Positions 34,403-41,848 of a stretch of 64,000 nucleotides of DNA are shown in pieces. This DNA is from DATAGF01 sp963819845. GTDB lineage: Bacteria > Actinomycetota > Thermoleophilia > Miltoncostaeales > Miltoncostaeaceae. Position 1 is the stretch's first letter; each line of letters begins with the position of its first letter. The stretch lies in assembly GCA_963819845.1 (NCBI GenBank), contig CAWFXQ010000012.1, positions 248,001 to 312,000 on the forward strand, given 5' to 3'. Made by a program: the position numbers and the translations under genes. The notes beneath the pieces were generated by a model, which searched no databases, had not been told where the DNA came from, and saw only the letters and a program-made list of their open reading frames with translations.

Positions 34403-34480
34403 GTCCGAGAGGGCCGGAGCCTTGAATCGGCCCGAGGCGCGGCCCACCGTTCTCAGGCCCTCCCCGGGGGGGCGGACGGC

Positions 34481-34517
34481 GGCGGGATCGCTCAGTTGGT
34501 CGAGCACACGACTGAAA
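34481..34517 (+). pseudogene. tRNA-Phe 5'-half remnant, copy A
   Basis: The 37 bases match the 5' half of the intact tRNA-Phe at 37825 up to the anticodon GAA and stop there, with two A-to-C changes. What follows (GAGTGGTCGG) does not restore a T-arm. It looks like one end of an old integration or deletion at the anticodon loop. Confidence 0.75.
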
Positions 34518-34686
34518 GAGTGGTCGGCGATTCCCGTCGCGCGCGCCACCGCCGCCATCCCGCCACGCCCATGCGAGCGCGCCTCGGCGGCGGCCCACAG
34601 GCGCCGCCGCCGCTCATCGATCTCTCCCGCCAAGGCCCGGTAGCGCTCGCCGATCACCGCGCTCGGTCGGGAACGGCTGCCGAGCG

Positions 34687-35412
34687 CTACTCGAACGCGA
34701 CGAAGAAGTTACCGTCAATCGTCAGGTTCACCTCGTTCAAGGCGTTGGTCAGTTGTACGGCGGCCTGGTCGCCCGGGCATCCCCCGCTCGGCTCCGTCCT
34801 CGCACTCGCCGAGTCCGGGTCGATGAAGTCCTCCGATGGGATGGTGTCCTGAACCGTGTCAAGGGTCACGATGGCGATCTTCGGATTGAAGGCCAGGTCC
34901 CCGAAGCAGTAGAGGCCGGAGTCCGGGTTCGAGACGTTGGCCTCCACGACGCCCTTCGAGTTGGCCGCGTCCACGTGGACGCCGCCTGGGGCGGTGTCGT
35001 CGTCGGTTACGTGGGCGAAGGCCCGCGGCCCCTTGAATGTGGCGAGCGCCTCCGGATCGATGTCCCGGCTGAGGACCGTGCCGTCGGTGATGTCCCGGCT
35101 GAGGACCGTGCCGTCGGTGATGTCCCGGCTGAGGACCGTGCCGTCGGTGATGTCCCGGCTGAGGACCGTGCCGTCGGTGATGTCCCGGCTGAGGACCGTG
35201 TCATCCTTGATGTCCCGGCTCAGCAGGTCGTCGTTCTTGACGTCCACGCTCTGGACGCTGTTGTTCCTGATCTCCTCCGAGCCGATCGTGGTGGCGGCGT
35301 AGCCGACGCCGCCGAGCGCGACGAACAGCGCCAGGACCGCCACCAACATGGCCGGCGAGGGACGAAGGCGAGCACGCCAGCCTCCGGTGCGGATCGGGCT
35401 TTCGGTCTTCAT
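34687..35412 (-). CDS. Surface protein with 10-residue DITDGTVLSR repeats
   Basis: A 241-residue protein: an N-terminal membrane anchor (SPAMLVAVLALFVALGGVGYAAT), then SEEIRNNSVQSVDVKNDDLLSRDIKDD and a run of about six 10-residue units DITDGTVLSR. The units probably form a short beta-solenoid, like the SVxNGT-type repeats common in surface proteins of Thermoleophilia. A C-terminal domain (about 140-241) with two Cys ends the protein. Function is unknown. The ATG at 35412 is followed directly by the anchor. It lies between tRNA-Phe remnants A and B in the accessory region. Confidence 0.72.
   Translation of the reverse strand: MKTESPIRTGGWRARLRPSPAMLVAVLALFVALGGVGYAATTIGSEEIRNNSVQSVDVKNDDLLSRDIKDDTVLSRDITDGTVLSRDITDGTVLSRDITDGTVLSRDITDGTVLSRDIDPEALATFKGPRAFAHVTDDDTAPGGVHVDAANSKGVVEANVSNPDSGLYCFGDLAFNPKIAIVTLDTVQDTIPSEDFIDPDSASARTEPSGGCPGDQAAVQLTNALNEVNLTIDGNFFVAFE
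35061..35230. repeat. 30-bp tandem repeats, four perfect and two imperfect
   Basis: TGTCCCGGCTGAGGACCGTG starts each 30-bp unit. Units at 35061, 35091, 35121 and 35151 are identical; those at 35181 and 35211 are diverged. The array encodes the 10-residue units of the surrounding gene in phase. Perfect copies imply recent expansion or ongoing homogenisation. Confidence 0.9.
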
Positions 35413-35760
35413 GCCACCCTCCCGGGCTCGTTCCGGCCCGGCGCGGCGCGCCGGTTACCAGGAATGACTCCCGGCGGGCCGACCCATTCCCCGCGGCGGT
35501 CGACTCGTCGAATCGTCGAGGGTCATCCTCCCGCCGGCCCGTCACGGACGGCTCACGAGCCCCTCACGGCCCCGGAGCCCTCAGCCGCGCAGGGCGCTCG
35601 GTCTGTGAATCGCGGGGTGTGGGCGATCACGGATTTCCCCACCGTGTCCACGAAACTGAGGTAGGCCCATGTGGCCCAGGGCCGCCGCGTTCGAGGAAGC
35701 GTTCGCGTCTATGGCGGGAACCATGGCGGGAGCCACGGGCCACCCTAAGATCCGCAGCGT
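35413..35760. other. Region between the repeat protein and tRNA remnant B, no gene seen
   Basis: No convincing gene. The last part holds TAAGAT (35746-35751), placed before tRNA remnant B as TATCCT is before the intact tRNA, so it may be the old tRNA promoter. Confidence 0.35.
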
Positions 35761-35798
35761 GGCGGGATAGCTCAGTTGGTAGAGGACACGACTGAAAA
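35761..35798 (+). pseudogene. tRNA-Phe 5'-half remnant, copy B
   Basis: The 38 bases match the intact tRNA-Phe from acceptor stem to anticodon loop with one C-to-G change, then diverge (GAGTGTGCTCTG) with no T-arm. Copies A and B share the bases AGAGTG after the break, which suggests the same junction. Confidence 0.8.
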
Positions 35799-35977
35799 GA
35801 GTGTGCTCTGCGTGTTGCCTCGCGAACCTTGGCGAACGCGGCCTCCCAGGATGATCCTCGCGAAGCGCCCTGTAGGCAGCGCGGCCCATAGGGGGTAGGG
35901 TCGCCTCAGATCACGGCTGGCTCGGTCGGCCAGGCTTTCCCGGTCAGCCGCGTCACGTTCCAGTTGGGGGGGCGGCC

Positions 35978-37312
35978 GTGCGCCATGCCAGAGGCGTTAC
36001 CCGGGCGATCGTGGGGTTGCTCGCCGCGTTCGTCAGCTTCGGCGTGCTCGCATGCGGAGTCGCAGCGGCCGTCGTCACGAACTTTGAGACTTTCACCCTC
36101 GGGTCCGTGAACGGACAGGGCGGCCTGCCGCTCGGCTTCGCCTGGAAGAGCGCTCCCCCTGGGGCGATCCCGGCGTGCGTCCCAAACCCAACCAACGGTC
36201 AGTATGACCAGCAGGTTGTGTCCAATTCCCCGATCAGTCCGGCCCCGCCGACTGCGTTCGGAGTGCAGTCGTTGCGCATGTCGAACGCATGTGCGTCGAG
36301 TGAGTTCTTCAACCAGACGTACTCCAGCCGGGTTTTCTTACCAGCCGGCGAGGACCAGGACAATAAGGTGTTCCTCGCCCAGTTCTCGTTCATCCCCAGG
36401 ACGCCCGAGTTCCAGCGCGGACTCTTCGTGAGCGTCAGCCCGGACTCGTACGAGGGCTCGCGCATGTCCTGGGTGGGTCTGGAGGACACATCGGCTGGTA
36501 TCAAGGTCACCGCCTCCGATACCCCTGAGGTCGATGGCGATTTCGTGTCGTACGACCTTGCGCTGCTTGACCGTACGGCTCCACACACGATCAGGTTCTG
36601 GATCAAGACCAACCCCGGCCCGGACAACGACCTGGTGCGAATCGCCATCGACAATCGTGACGTCGGTCAGTGCTTCACGACCTGGGAGAACTACTACCGC
36701 ACCGCTCCGGAGCAGAGCCCGCCACCGAACGCCAATACGCCGGCGGACATCAACAGCCTGCAGTTCCGCTCCAGCGTGCCCGGGTTTTCTGGTCCCGCCG
36801 GTGGTGGCTACCTGTTCGACAACGTGAGTGTCATTGCGCAGAGAAGCCCTGGTCCGCCGGGTTGCGACCTGGTGATCGACAAGGAGGCCGACGCGCCCAC
36901 GGTGAGGGCGGGCGGCCTCGCGGGCTACACGATCGGCGTCCGCAACCGTGGCCGTCTCAGCGCCCGCAACGTCCGGGTCTGTGATCGCGTCCCGCGGGGG
37001 ATGACGTTCGTGCGTGCCAACCGCAACCTGAGTCGCCTCGGCGGGCGGCGCTGCCTGGTGATCCCGAGCCTTCGGCCCGGCCAACGCGTCAGCCTCCACG
37101 TCGACTTCCGCGTCGATGGGTCCGCGCCAACGGGCACGGTGGAGAACATCGCCGACGTCACGCCCGGCGTGGAACCACCGGGCTCGCCTGGGCCGGCGGG
37201 AGCGGAGGACGTGCCGGGCTCGCCCGCGGCGGGAGCGCGCGTGGCGGTCAAGAGGGCCAAGGCCCTCGTGAGGGTCCTGGCACAGCGGTTCCAGCCGAGC
37301 GTTACCGGATAG
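35978..37312 (+). CDS. Secreted protein with a lectin-like domain and a C-terminal DUF11 domain
   Basis: A 444-residue exported protein. A signal peptide (about 9-30) is followed by a beta-sandwich-like region (VVTNFETFTLGSVNGQGGL, YSSRVFLPAGEDQDNKVF, GGGYLFDNVSVIAQ) typical of concanavalin/PEP-CTERM-type secreted proteins, then a DUF11 repeat (DLVIDKEADAPTVRAGGLAG, VCDRVPRGMTFVRAN, TGTVENIADV). Codon use is clearly less GC-rich than in neighbours (TAT, AAT, GTT codons), which fits acquired DNA. GTG start 35978 with a G-rich ribosome binding site. Function is unknown, probably surface adhesion. Confidence 0.75.
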   Translation: MRHARGVTRAIVGLLAAFVSFGVLACGVAAAVVTNFETFTLGSVNGQGGLPLGFAWKSAPPGAIPACVPNPTNGQYDQQVVSNSPISPAPPTAFGVQSLRMSNACASSEFFNQTYSSRVFLPAGEDQDNKVFLAQFSFIPRTPEFQRGLFVSVSPDSYEGSRMSWVGLEDTSAGIKVTASDTPEVDGDFVSYDLALLDRTAPHTIRFWIKTNPGPDNDLVRIAIDNRDVGQCFTTWENYYRTAPEQSPPPNANTPADINSLQFRSSVPGFSGPAGGGYLFDNVSVIAQRSPGPPGCDLVIDKEADAPTVRAGGLAGYTIGVRNRGRLSARNVRVCDRVPRGMTFVRANRNLSRLGGRRCLVIPSLRPGQRVSLHVDFRVDGSAPTGTVENIADVTPGVEPPGSPGPAGAEDVPGSPAAGARVAVKRAKALVRVLAQRFQPSVTG

Positions 37313-37420
37313 CGAGGGTCGCGCGCCGTCGCCTTCTCTGGCGGCGTGCGGCACGACGCCGGGGCGGGGCGCGGCCGACGTTCCCGCGTTCAGCAGGTCG
37401 CCAGCGGGCCGCCTCCGCTC

Positions 37421-37645
37421 CTAGCGATCCTGCTCCGGCCGCTCGGGCAGCAGCTCGGCCAGCTCGGGCAGGTCGTCCGGCTCCAGGTGGATGTCGTAGC
37501 TCATCGTCGTGGCCAGGGCGTTCTGGCCGAGCGCCACCTGGATCGCCTCGGCGTTGTGGCCCTCGCGGGCCACCCGGCTCCCGAACGAGTGACCTCAGCG
37601 TGTGGCTGGTCGCCTTCACCCGGCAGCTTTGGCCGCCTTGGCCAC
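37421..37645 (-). pseudogene. C-terminal remnant of a tyrosine recombinase (integrase)
   Basis: Read across two frame changes, the minus strand gives VAKAAKAAGVKATSHTLRHS, then REGHNAEAIQVALGQNALAT and TMSYDIHLEPDDLPELAELL before a TAG at 37421. HTLRH is recombinase box II and the Tyr in the final motif sits where the nucleophile belongs. Only about the last 75 residues remain; the catalytic Arg of box I is gone. It ends about 180 bp before tRNA-Phe, where an integrase of a tRNA-targeting element would lie. Confidence 0.72.
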
Positions 37646-37809
37646 CCGCTAGGAGAACGTATCGGGGCTCCTGGGGCCGGCCCGAGGAAGGCTCACAGAA
37701 GTTTGGATCCACCTTTTCGGTGCATCCCGGACGCTCCGGGTGTCTTCCGGGGTGCGCTGCCCCTCCGAGGGGGCAGCGGGATCGGCCTGAGAGCGGGCTC
37801 CGGGACCGG

Positions 37810-37815
37810 TATCCT
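37810..37815 (+). promoter_or_regulatory. -10-like TATCCT of tRNA-Phe
   Basis: TATCCT lies 9 nt before the tRNA-Phe 5' end, the expected promoter position. Confidence 0.5.
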
Positions 37816-37824
37816 GAGGTCCGC

Positions 37825-37897
37825 GGCGGGATAGCTCAGTTGGTAGAGCACACGACTGAAAATCGTGGTGTCCCCAGTTCGAGTCTGGGTCCCGCCA
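37825..37897 (+). tRNA. tRNA-Phe (anticodon GAA)
   Basis: A complete cloverleaf: acceptor GGCGGGA with TCCCGCC (37890-37896) and discriminator A; D-arm GCTC/GAGC; anticodon stem CACGA/TCGTG with loop CTGAAAA and anticodon GAA at 37858-37860; T-arm CCCAG/CTGGG with loop TTCGAGT. CCA is not encoded. Two 5'-half copies lie at 34481 and 35761. A terminator follows at 37908. This is the likely attachment site of the island. Confidence 0.96.
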
Positions 37898-37907
37898 TCG
37901 GCCAAAG

Positions 37908-37929
37908 CCCTGCTAATGCGGGGTTTTTT
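37908..37929 (+). terminator. Intrinsic terminator after tRNA-Phe
   Basis: CCCTGC and GCGGGG pair around TAAT, followed by six T residues, 10 bp after the tRNA 3' end. Confidence 0.85.
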
Positions 37930-38485
37930 CGTGCCCCGGGGACCCCCGGTCAAACCTCCCAAAAAGCGCCTCAGGACCATGCGGGACCATGCGGGAACGA
38001 CGCGGACCATGCGGGGGACCATGCGGGGAATGCTCGCGTGCCACCGCCCGCGCACCCCGGCCGGACGGTTGCTTGGCCGTTCGGGAGGAAGCGTTGACGA
38101 CGGTCACATTGTTGGCCACGCCAGCCAGCGTTGGGCGAAGTTCGTTCAGGACTTCGCTTCCATGAAGTTGGAGGTCGCCGTCTGGCCAGCGTGGACTCGC
38201 GCCGGGGGACTGGCGTCATGACGCGCGCCGGCGTTCCTGACGCTCGCCGGCTTGGCGCCCTTCCGCCTCTTCCGCGCCTTCGGGCCGGCGTGGCCAGGTC
38301 GACTGAAAACCGCTGATCACTCCGGCTCTTGCCACCTTGCGGATTGTTGGTACGTTCGGGATCGAGGTAGTCGGCCGAGGTTCCTCGCCAGTTGGCGAGC
38401 GCGAGCCCGCCATCCCCCGACGGCCTCGGCCGGGGCCTTGCATGACGTACCCGGCCGAGATCTTGTGAAAGGACTGACGAAAGCG
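37930..38485. other. Gene-free stretch before the copper oxidase, with an inverted repeat
   Basis: Apart from the direct repeats, I see no gene. An inverted repeat CTCGCCA-GT-TGGCGAG (38384-38399) lies about 90 bp before the oxidase start and could be a regulator site. The base composition is lower in GC than the chromosome around it. Confidence 0.35.
37974..38027. repeat. Four direct repeats GGACCATGCGGG
   Basis: Copies begin at 37974, 37984, 38004 and 38016, about 75-130 bp after the tRNA-Phe. Closely spaced direct repeats beside a tRNA attachment site resemble arm-type integrase binding sites, although this is inferred from place and spacing only. Confidence 0.6.
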
Positions 38486-40264
38486 ATGCCCGAGAACCCC
38501 CCGTCCTCCTCAGCCGACCAGTTCCCCACGGACGCGACGGGCCTTCCCGGGGCCACGTCGTCCCGGGTCGTCGAGGTGTCGAGCGGCGATGCGCTCGAGC
38601 TGCGGATCGCCCCGGTCACCAAGCGGCTCGGCGACGCCCATGTTCGGATGCTCGCCTACAACGGTTCTATCCCCGGGCCGACGCTGAAGGTGCGCCAGGG
38701 GTCCGAGGTGGTGGTTGACGTCGTCAACGACGGCGACGTGGAGGCCACGGTTCACTGGCACGGGTTGCGCCTCGACAACCGCTCCGACGGAACCCATGAG
38801 ACCCAGGACCCCATCCCCGTAGGGGGGAGCTTCTCCTGCCGCGTGGCGTTCCCGGACCCTGGCGTGTACTGGTACCACCCTCACATCCGCGAAGACTACG
38901 GCCAGGAGATGGGCCTTTACGGCAACGTCTTGGTCATTCCGGAGGACCCCGACTATTGGGCGCCGGTCAATCGCGAGCTGCTCCTGACTCTCGACGACAT
39001 CCTGCTCGAGGGTGACCAGGTGGCGCCGTTCAGCCGCTCGCAGACCACGCACACGGCCATGGGACGCTTCGGCGAAGTGATGCTGGTAGGCGGCGAGCCG
39101 GACTTGAAGCTGACCGCGCAGGGGGGCGAGGTCGTGCGCTTCTACCTCACCAACACCGCCAACACCCGCGTGTTCAACGTCGGCTTCGCCGGGGCGAGGA
39201 TGAAGCTCGTCGGAGGCGACAGCGGCCGCTGCGAGCAGGAGGAGCTGGTCGAGACGGTGCTGCTCGCGCCGTCGGAGCGGGCCGTGGTTGACGTCCTCTT
39301 CGACGAGCCCGGACGCGTGACCCTCGAGCACCGCACCCCCGATCGCTCCTACCGGCTCGCCGGGGTCACCGTGAGCGAGGAGCCCGCCGCGCCGTCGCTG
39401 CGCGAGGAGTTCGAGGTCCTGCGCAGCGACGCGGAGCTCACCGCCGAACGCGAGCGGTTGGCGCCCTTCCTGGCCGGCGAACCCGACAAGACGCTCGCCT
39501 TCGTCGCTGAGATGGACATGGGCGAGCCCGAGGGCGGAGCCGAAGGGACGCTCGTCTACACCTGTCCCATGCATCCGGAGGTCGTCAGCCAGGAGCCGGG
39601 ACGTTGCCCCGAGTGCGGCATGAAGCTGTTGGCGACGGCGGCGCCGGCGACCACGTACGCCTGCCCGATGCACCCCGAGGTCGTCTCGGAGGAGCCCGCG
39701 CGCTGCCCTGAGTGCGGCATGAAGCTTCTGCCGAGCGCGCTCGTCGCCAAGGCGGCAGGCGACGAGGGTGCCGACGCGCCGTCGGCCCACGACGCCGGGT
39801 CCCACCAGCACCACGGCGAGGGAGGCTCGCACGAGGCGGCCGGTGGCATCGAGTGGGAGGACGACATGGTCGAGGTGAACCGGATGACCACCCCGGCCAA
39901 CATGCGCTGGAAGATCATCGACCGCTCCACGGGCGCGGAGAACGCGGGGATCGACTGGCGGTTCCGGGTCGGCGATCGCGTGAAGATCCGCCTCGTCAAC
40001 GAGATGGACTCGGACCACCCGATGCACCACCCGTTCCACGTCCACGGGGCGGGCCGCTTCCTCACCCTCAGCCGGGACGGGGTCGTGGAGCCCAACCTCG
40101 TCTGGAGCGACACGGTGCTGGTGAGGACCGGCGAGACGGTCGACATCCTGCTGGACATCACGAACCCCGGCCTGTGGATGGCGCACTGCCACATCGCCGA
40201 GCACCACGAGAGCGGGATGATGTTCAGCTTCCAGGTCGACCCCCGAGCCGAGGCGGCGCGATGA
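38486..40264 (+). CDS. Three-domain multicopper oxidase with two inserted heavy-metal-binding domains
   Basis: A 592-residue protein. Copper-ligand motifs: HWHG (90-93), YHPH (130-133), HPMHHPFHVHG (about 511-521) and HCHIAEHHESGMM (about 567-579), so type 1, 2 and 3 copper sites are complete. Between cupredoxin domains 2 and 3 two copies of a heavy-metal-binding domain are inserted (YTCPMHPEVVSQEPGRCPEC, about 357-381, and YACPMHPEVVSEEPARCPEC, about 390-415), a unit usually seen in CopA, CusB or CzcB. A His-rich loop follows (SHQHHGEGGSH). No signal peptide is seen. Probable copper detoxification. It overlaps the FMO gene by 4 bp. Confidence 0.88.
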   Translation: MPENPPSSSADQFPTDATGLPGATSSRVVEVSSGDALELRIAPVTKRLGDAHVRMLAYNGSIPGPTLKVRQGSEVVVDVVNDGDVEATVHWHGLRLDNRSDGTHETQDPIPVGGSFSCRVAFPDPGVYWYHPHIREDYGQEMGLYGNVLVIPEDPDYWAPVNRELLLTLDDILLEGDQVAPFSRSQTTHTAMGRFGEVMLVGGEPDLKLTAQGGEVVRFYLTNTANTRVFNVGFAGARMKLVGGDSGRCEQEELVETVLLAPSERAVVDVLFDEPGRVTLEHRTPDRSYRLAGVTVSEEPAAPSLREEFEVLRSDAELTAERERLAPFLAGEPDKTLAFVAEMDMGEPEGGAEGTLVYTCPMHPEVVSQEPGRCPECGMKLLATAAPATTYACPMHPEVVSEEPARCPECGMKLLPSALVAKAAGDEGADAPSAHDAGSHQHHGEGGSHEAAGGIEWEDDMVEVNRMTTPANMRWKIIDRSTGAENAGIDWRFRVGDRVKIRLVNEMDSDHPMHHPFHVHGAGRFLTLSRDGVVEPNLVWSDTVLVRTGETVDILLDITNPGLWMAHCHIAEHHESGMMFSFQVDPRAEAAR

Positions 40265-41331
40265 GGCGCGATCGCTACGAGGTCGCGGTCGTCGGCGCTG
40301 GTCAGAGCGGCATGGCGATCGGCCACTTCCTCGCGCGCCAAGGCCGGCACTTCGTGATCCTGGACGCCGCAGACTCGATCGGCGCGACCTGGCGGGCGCG
40401 CTGGGACTCGCTCGTCCTGTTTACGCCGCGTCGCTACGACAGCCTTCCCGGGCTCCCCTTTCCCGGCGAGCCCGACGGCTATCCGACCAGTGTCGAGGTG
40501 GTCGCGTACCTGGAGCGGTACGCGTCGGAATTCGACCTGCCGATCGAGCTCAACAGCGCCGTGCGCTCGCTCGCGGCCGCGGACGGCAAGTTCGTGGTCG
40601 AGCTGGAAGACCGCGTCGTCAACGCGGATCAGGTCGTCGTCGCCACCGGGCCCTTCCAGACGCCGCAGGTGCCGGACGCGGCCCGCGGGCTGGGACCGGA
40701 GGTGGTTCAGCTTCACGGTGCGGACTACCGGAGCCCCGAGGGGCTACCCAAGGGCACCGTGCTCGTCGTCGGCGGAGGCAACACCGGCTTCCAGATCGCC
40801 GAGGAGCTCGCCGGCAGCCGCGAGGTGCACTTGTCGATCGGATCCCGCCAGGCCGCTCTGCCCCAGCGCCTGCTCGGCCGTGACCTCTTCTGGTACCTCG
40901 ACAGGACCGGCCTGATGGGCAAGTCGATCGAATCGAGGATCGGCCGGCGGATGAAGCAGCGCGATCCCGTCCTCGTCGGCTCGCGCCCGCGCGCGATCCG
41001 ACGGCGCGGGGTGACCCTTCACCCTCGAGCGGTCAGCGCCTTTGGGCGGACGGTCCGCTTCGCCGACGGGAGCGACGTGGAGGTTGACGCCGTGATCTGG
41101 GCCACCGGATACCGCCCGGATCACGCGTGGATCAGCCTGCCCGTCACCGATCCGGCGGGGCGGATCCGCCACCGGCGCGGGGTGACGGAGGTGCCGGGCC
41201 TCTACTTCCTGGGCCTGCCGTGGCAGCACACGCGCGGATCGGCGCTGCTCGGCTGGGTCAAGGACGATGCCGAGTACATCGCCGAACGTGTCGATGCGTA
41301 CGCGGTGGGGCCCGCGAGCGTCCCTGCTTGA
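40261..41331 (+). CDS. Flavin-containing monooxygenase/CzcO-like oxidoreductase
   Basis: A 356-residue flavoprotein: FAD Rossmann motif VAVVGAGQSGMAIGHFLA, TWRARWDSLVLFTPRRYDSLPG (typical of CzcO/YUCCA-like enzymes), NADPH motif VLVVGGGNTGFQIAEELA and ATGYRPD near the C-terminus. Relatives are named after cation-transport operons and their reaction is uncertain. The ATG overlaps the copper-oxidase stop (ATGA), so the two form one operon in the accessory region. A hairpin at 41343 ends the unit. Confidence 0.85.
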   Translation: MRRDRYEVAVVGAGQSGMAIGHFLARQGRHFVILDAADSIGATWRARWDSLVLFTPRRYDSLPGLPFPGEPDGYPTSVEVVAYLERYASEFDLPIELNSAVRSLAAADGKFVVELEDRVVNADQVVVATGPFQTPQVPDAARGLGPEVVQLHGADYRSPEGLPKGTVLVVGGGNTGFQIAEELAGSREVHLSIGSRQAALPQRLLGRDLFWYLDRTGLMGKSIESRIGRRMKQRDPVLVGSRPRAIRRRGVTLHPRAVSAFGRTVRFADGSDVEVDAVIWATGYRPDHAWISLPVTDPAGRIRHRRGVTEVPGLYFLGLPWQHTRGSALLGWVKDDAEYIAERVDAYAVGPASVPA

Positions 41332-41342
41332 GAGCGCGGAAG

Positions 41343-41362
41343 GGCGGGCGCTATCGCCCGCC
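41343..41362. terminator. Hairpin after the FMO gene
   Basis: GGCGGGCG and CGCCCGCC pair perfectly around CTAT, 12 bp after the stop. No T-run. Confidence 0.55.
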
Positions 41363-41367
41363 GTGAT

Positions 41368-41515
41368 GCCGCAGGACTTGCGGCGGGACGGGCTGGAATG
41401 ACCATCGACGAGCACCTCTTCAAGTGCGGCATGGACCTGGCTTGGTGAGAGTGGCGCCTCGGCCGATGCGAGCACCGCGATGGCCGCGTTCAGGATCGTG
41501 CCGGGCCTGGCTCGC
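41368..41515 (-). pseudogene. Winged-helix-like remnant
   Basis: Minus-strand reading TILNAAIAVLASAEAPLSPS, then QVHAALEEVLVDGHSS, looks like the first two helices of a small winged-helix domain often found in mobile-element proteins. It is joined directly to the vWA remnant and cut short at the hairpin; no start or full domain remains. Confidence 0.45.
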
Positions 41516-41526
41516 CGACCGACGCG

Positions 41527-41830
41527 AATGTACTTCTGCAGCAGCGTCGTGTCGTCGAGCCCCAGGGTTGCCCGTGAGCAGGAGGTAGCCGCCGGTGCCG
41601 TTCGCGAGGTCGCGAGGGCCCCGGGGTTCAGCTGGTCGGCCGTGCCCAGCCCGATCGCGAAGACGCGGCTCGTCATGAGCAACGCAACGTCGGCGATGGT
41701 CTTGGGCGGAGTCTCGTGGCCGTCGGTGAAAACGACGGTGGCCGAGTAGACGCCGTTATCTCGGAGGCCGCTTATGGCGCGCTAACGACGAGCTTGCCGA
41801 CGGTCTCTGCTGTCCCCGCGGCTTTACTGA
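41527..41830 (-). pseudogene. vWA-domain remnant
   Basis: Across small frame changes the minus strand reads SGLRDNGVYSATVVFTDGHE, then ADVALLMTSRVFAIGLGTAD, QLNPGAL and LGLDDTTLLQKYI, characteristic of a vWA domain near its C-terminal end. Neither start nor MIDAS region remains intact. With the neighbouring winged-helix piece it marks a decayed part of the island. Confidence 0.55.
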
Positions 41831-41848
41831 AGAGCGTCGCCGCGGTCC

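Noticed and set aside
34687..35412. CRISPR-like array (30-bp repeats)
   Set aside because: Repeats are contiguous with no spacers, are in phase with a coding frame, and no cas genes are near.
37600..38097. A predicted protein containing IAQLVEHTTENRG
   Set aside because: This is the translation of the tRNA-Phe gene itself, a well-known artefact.
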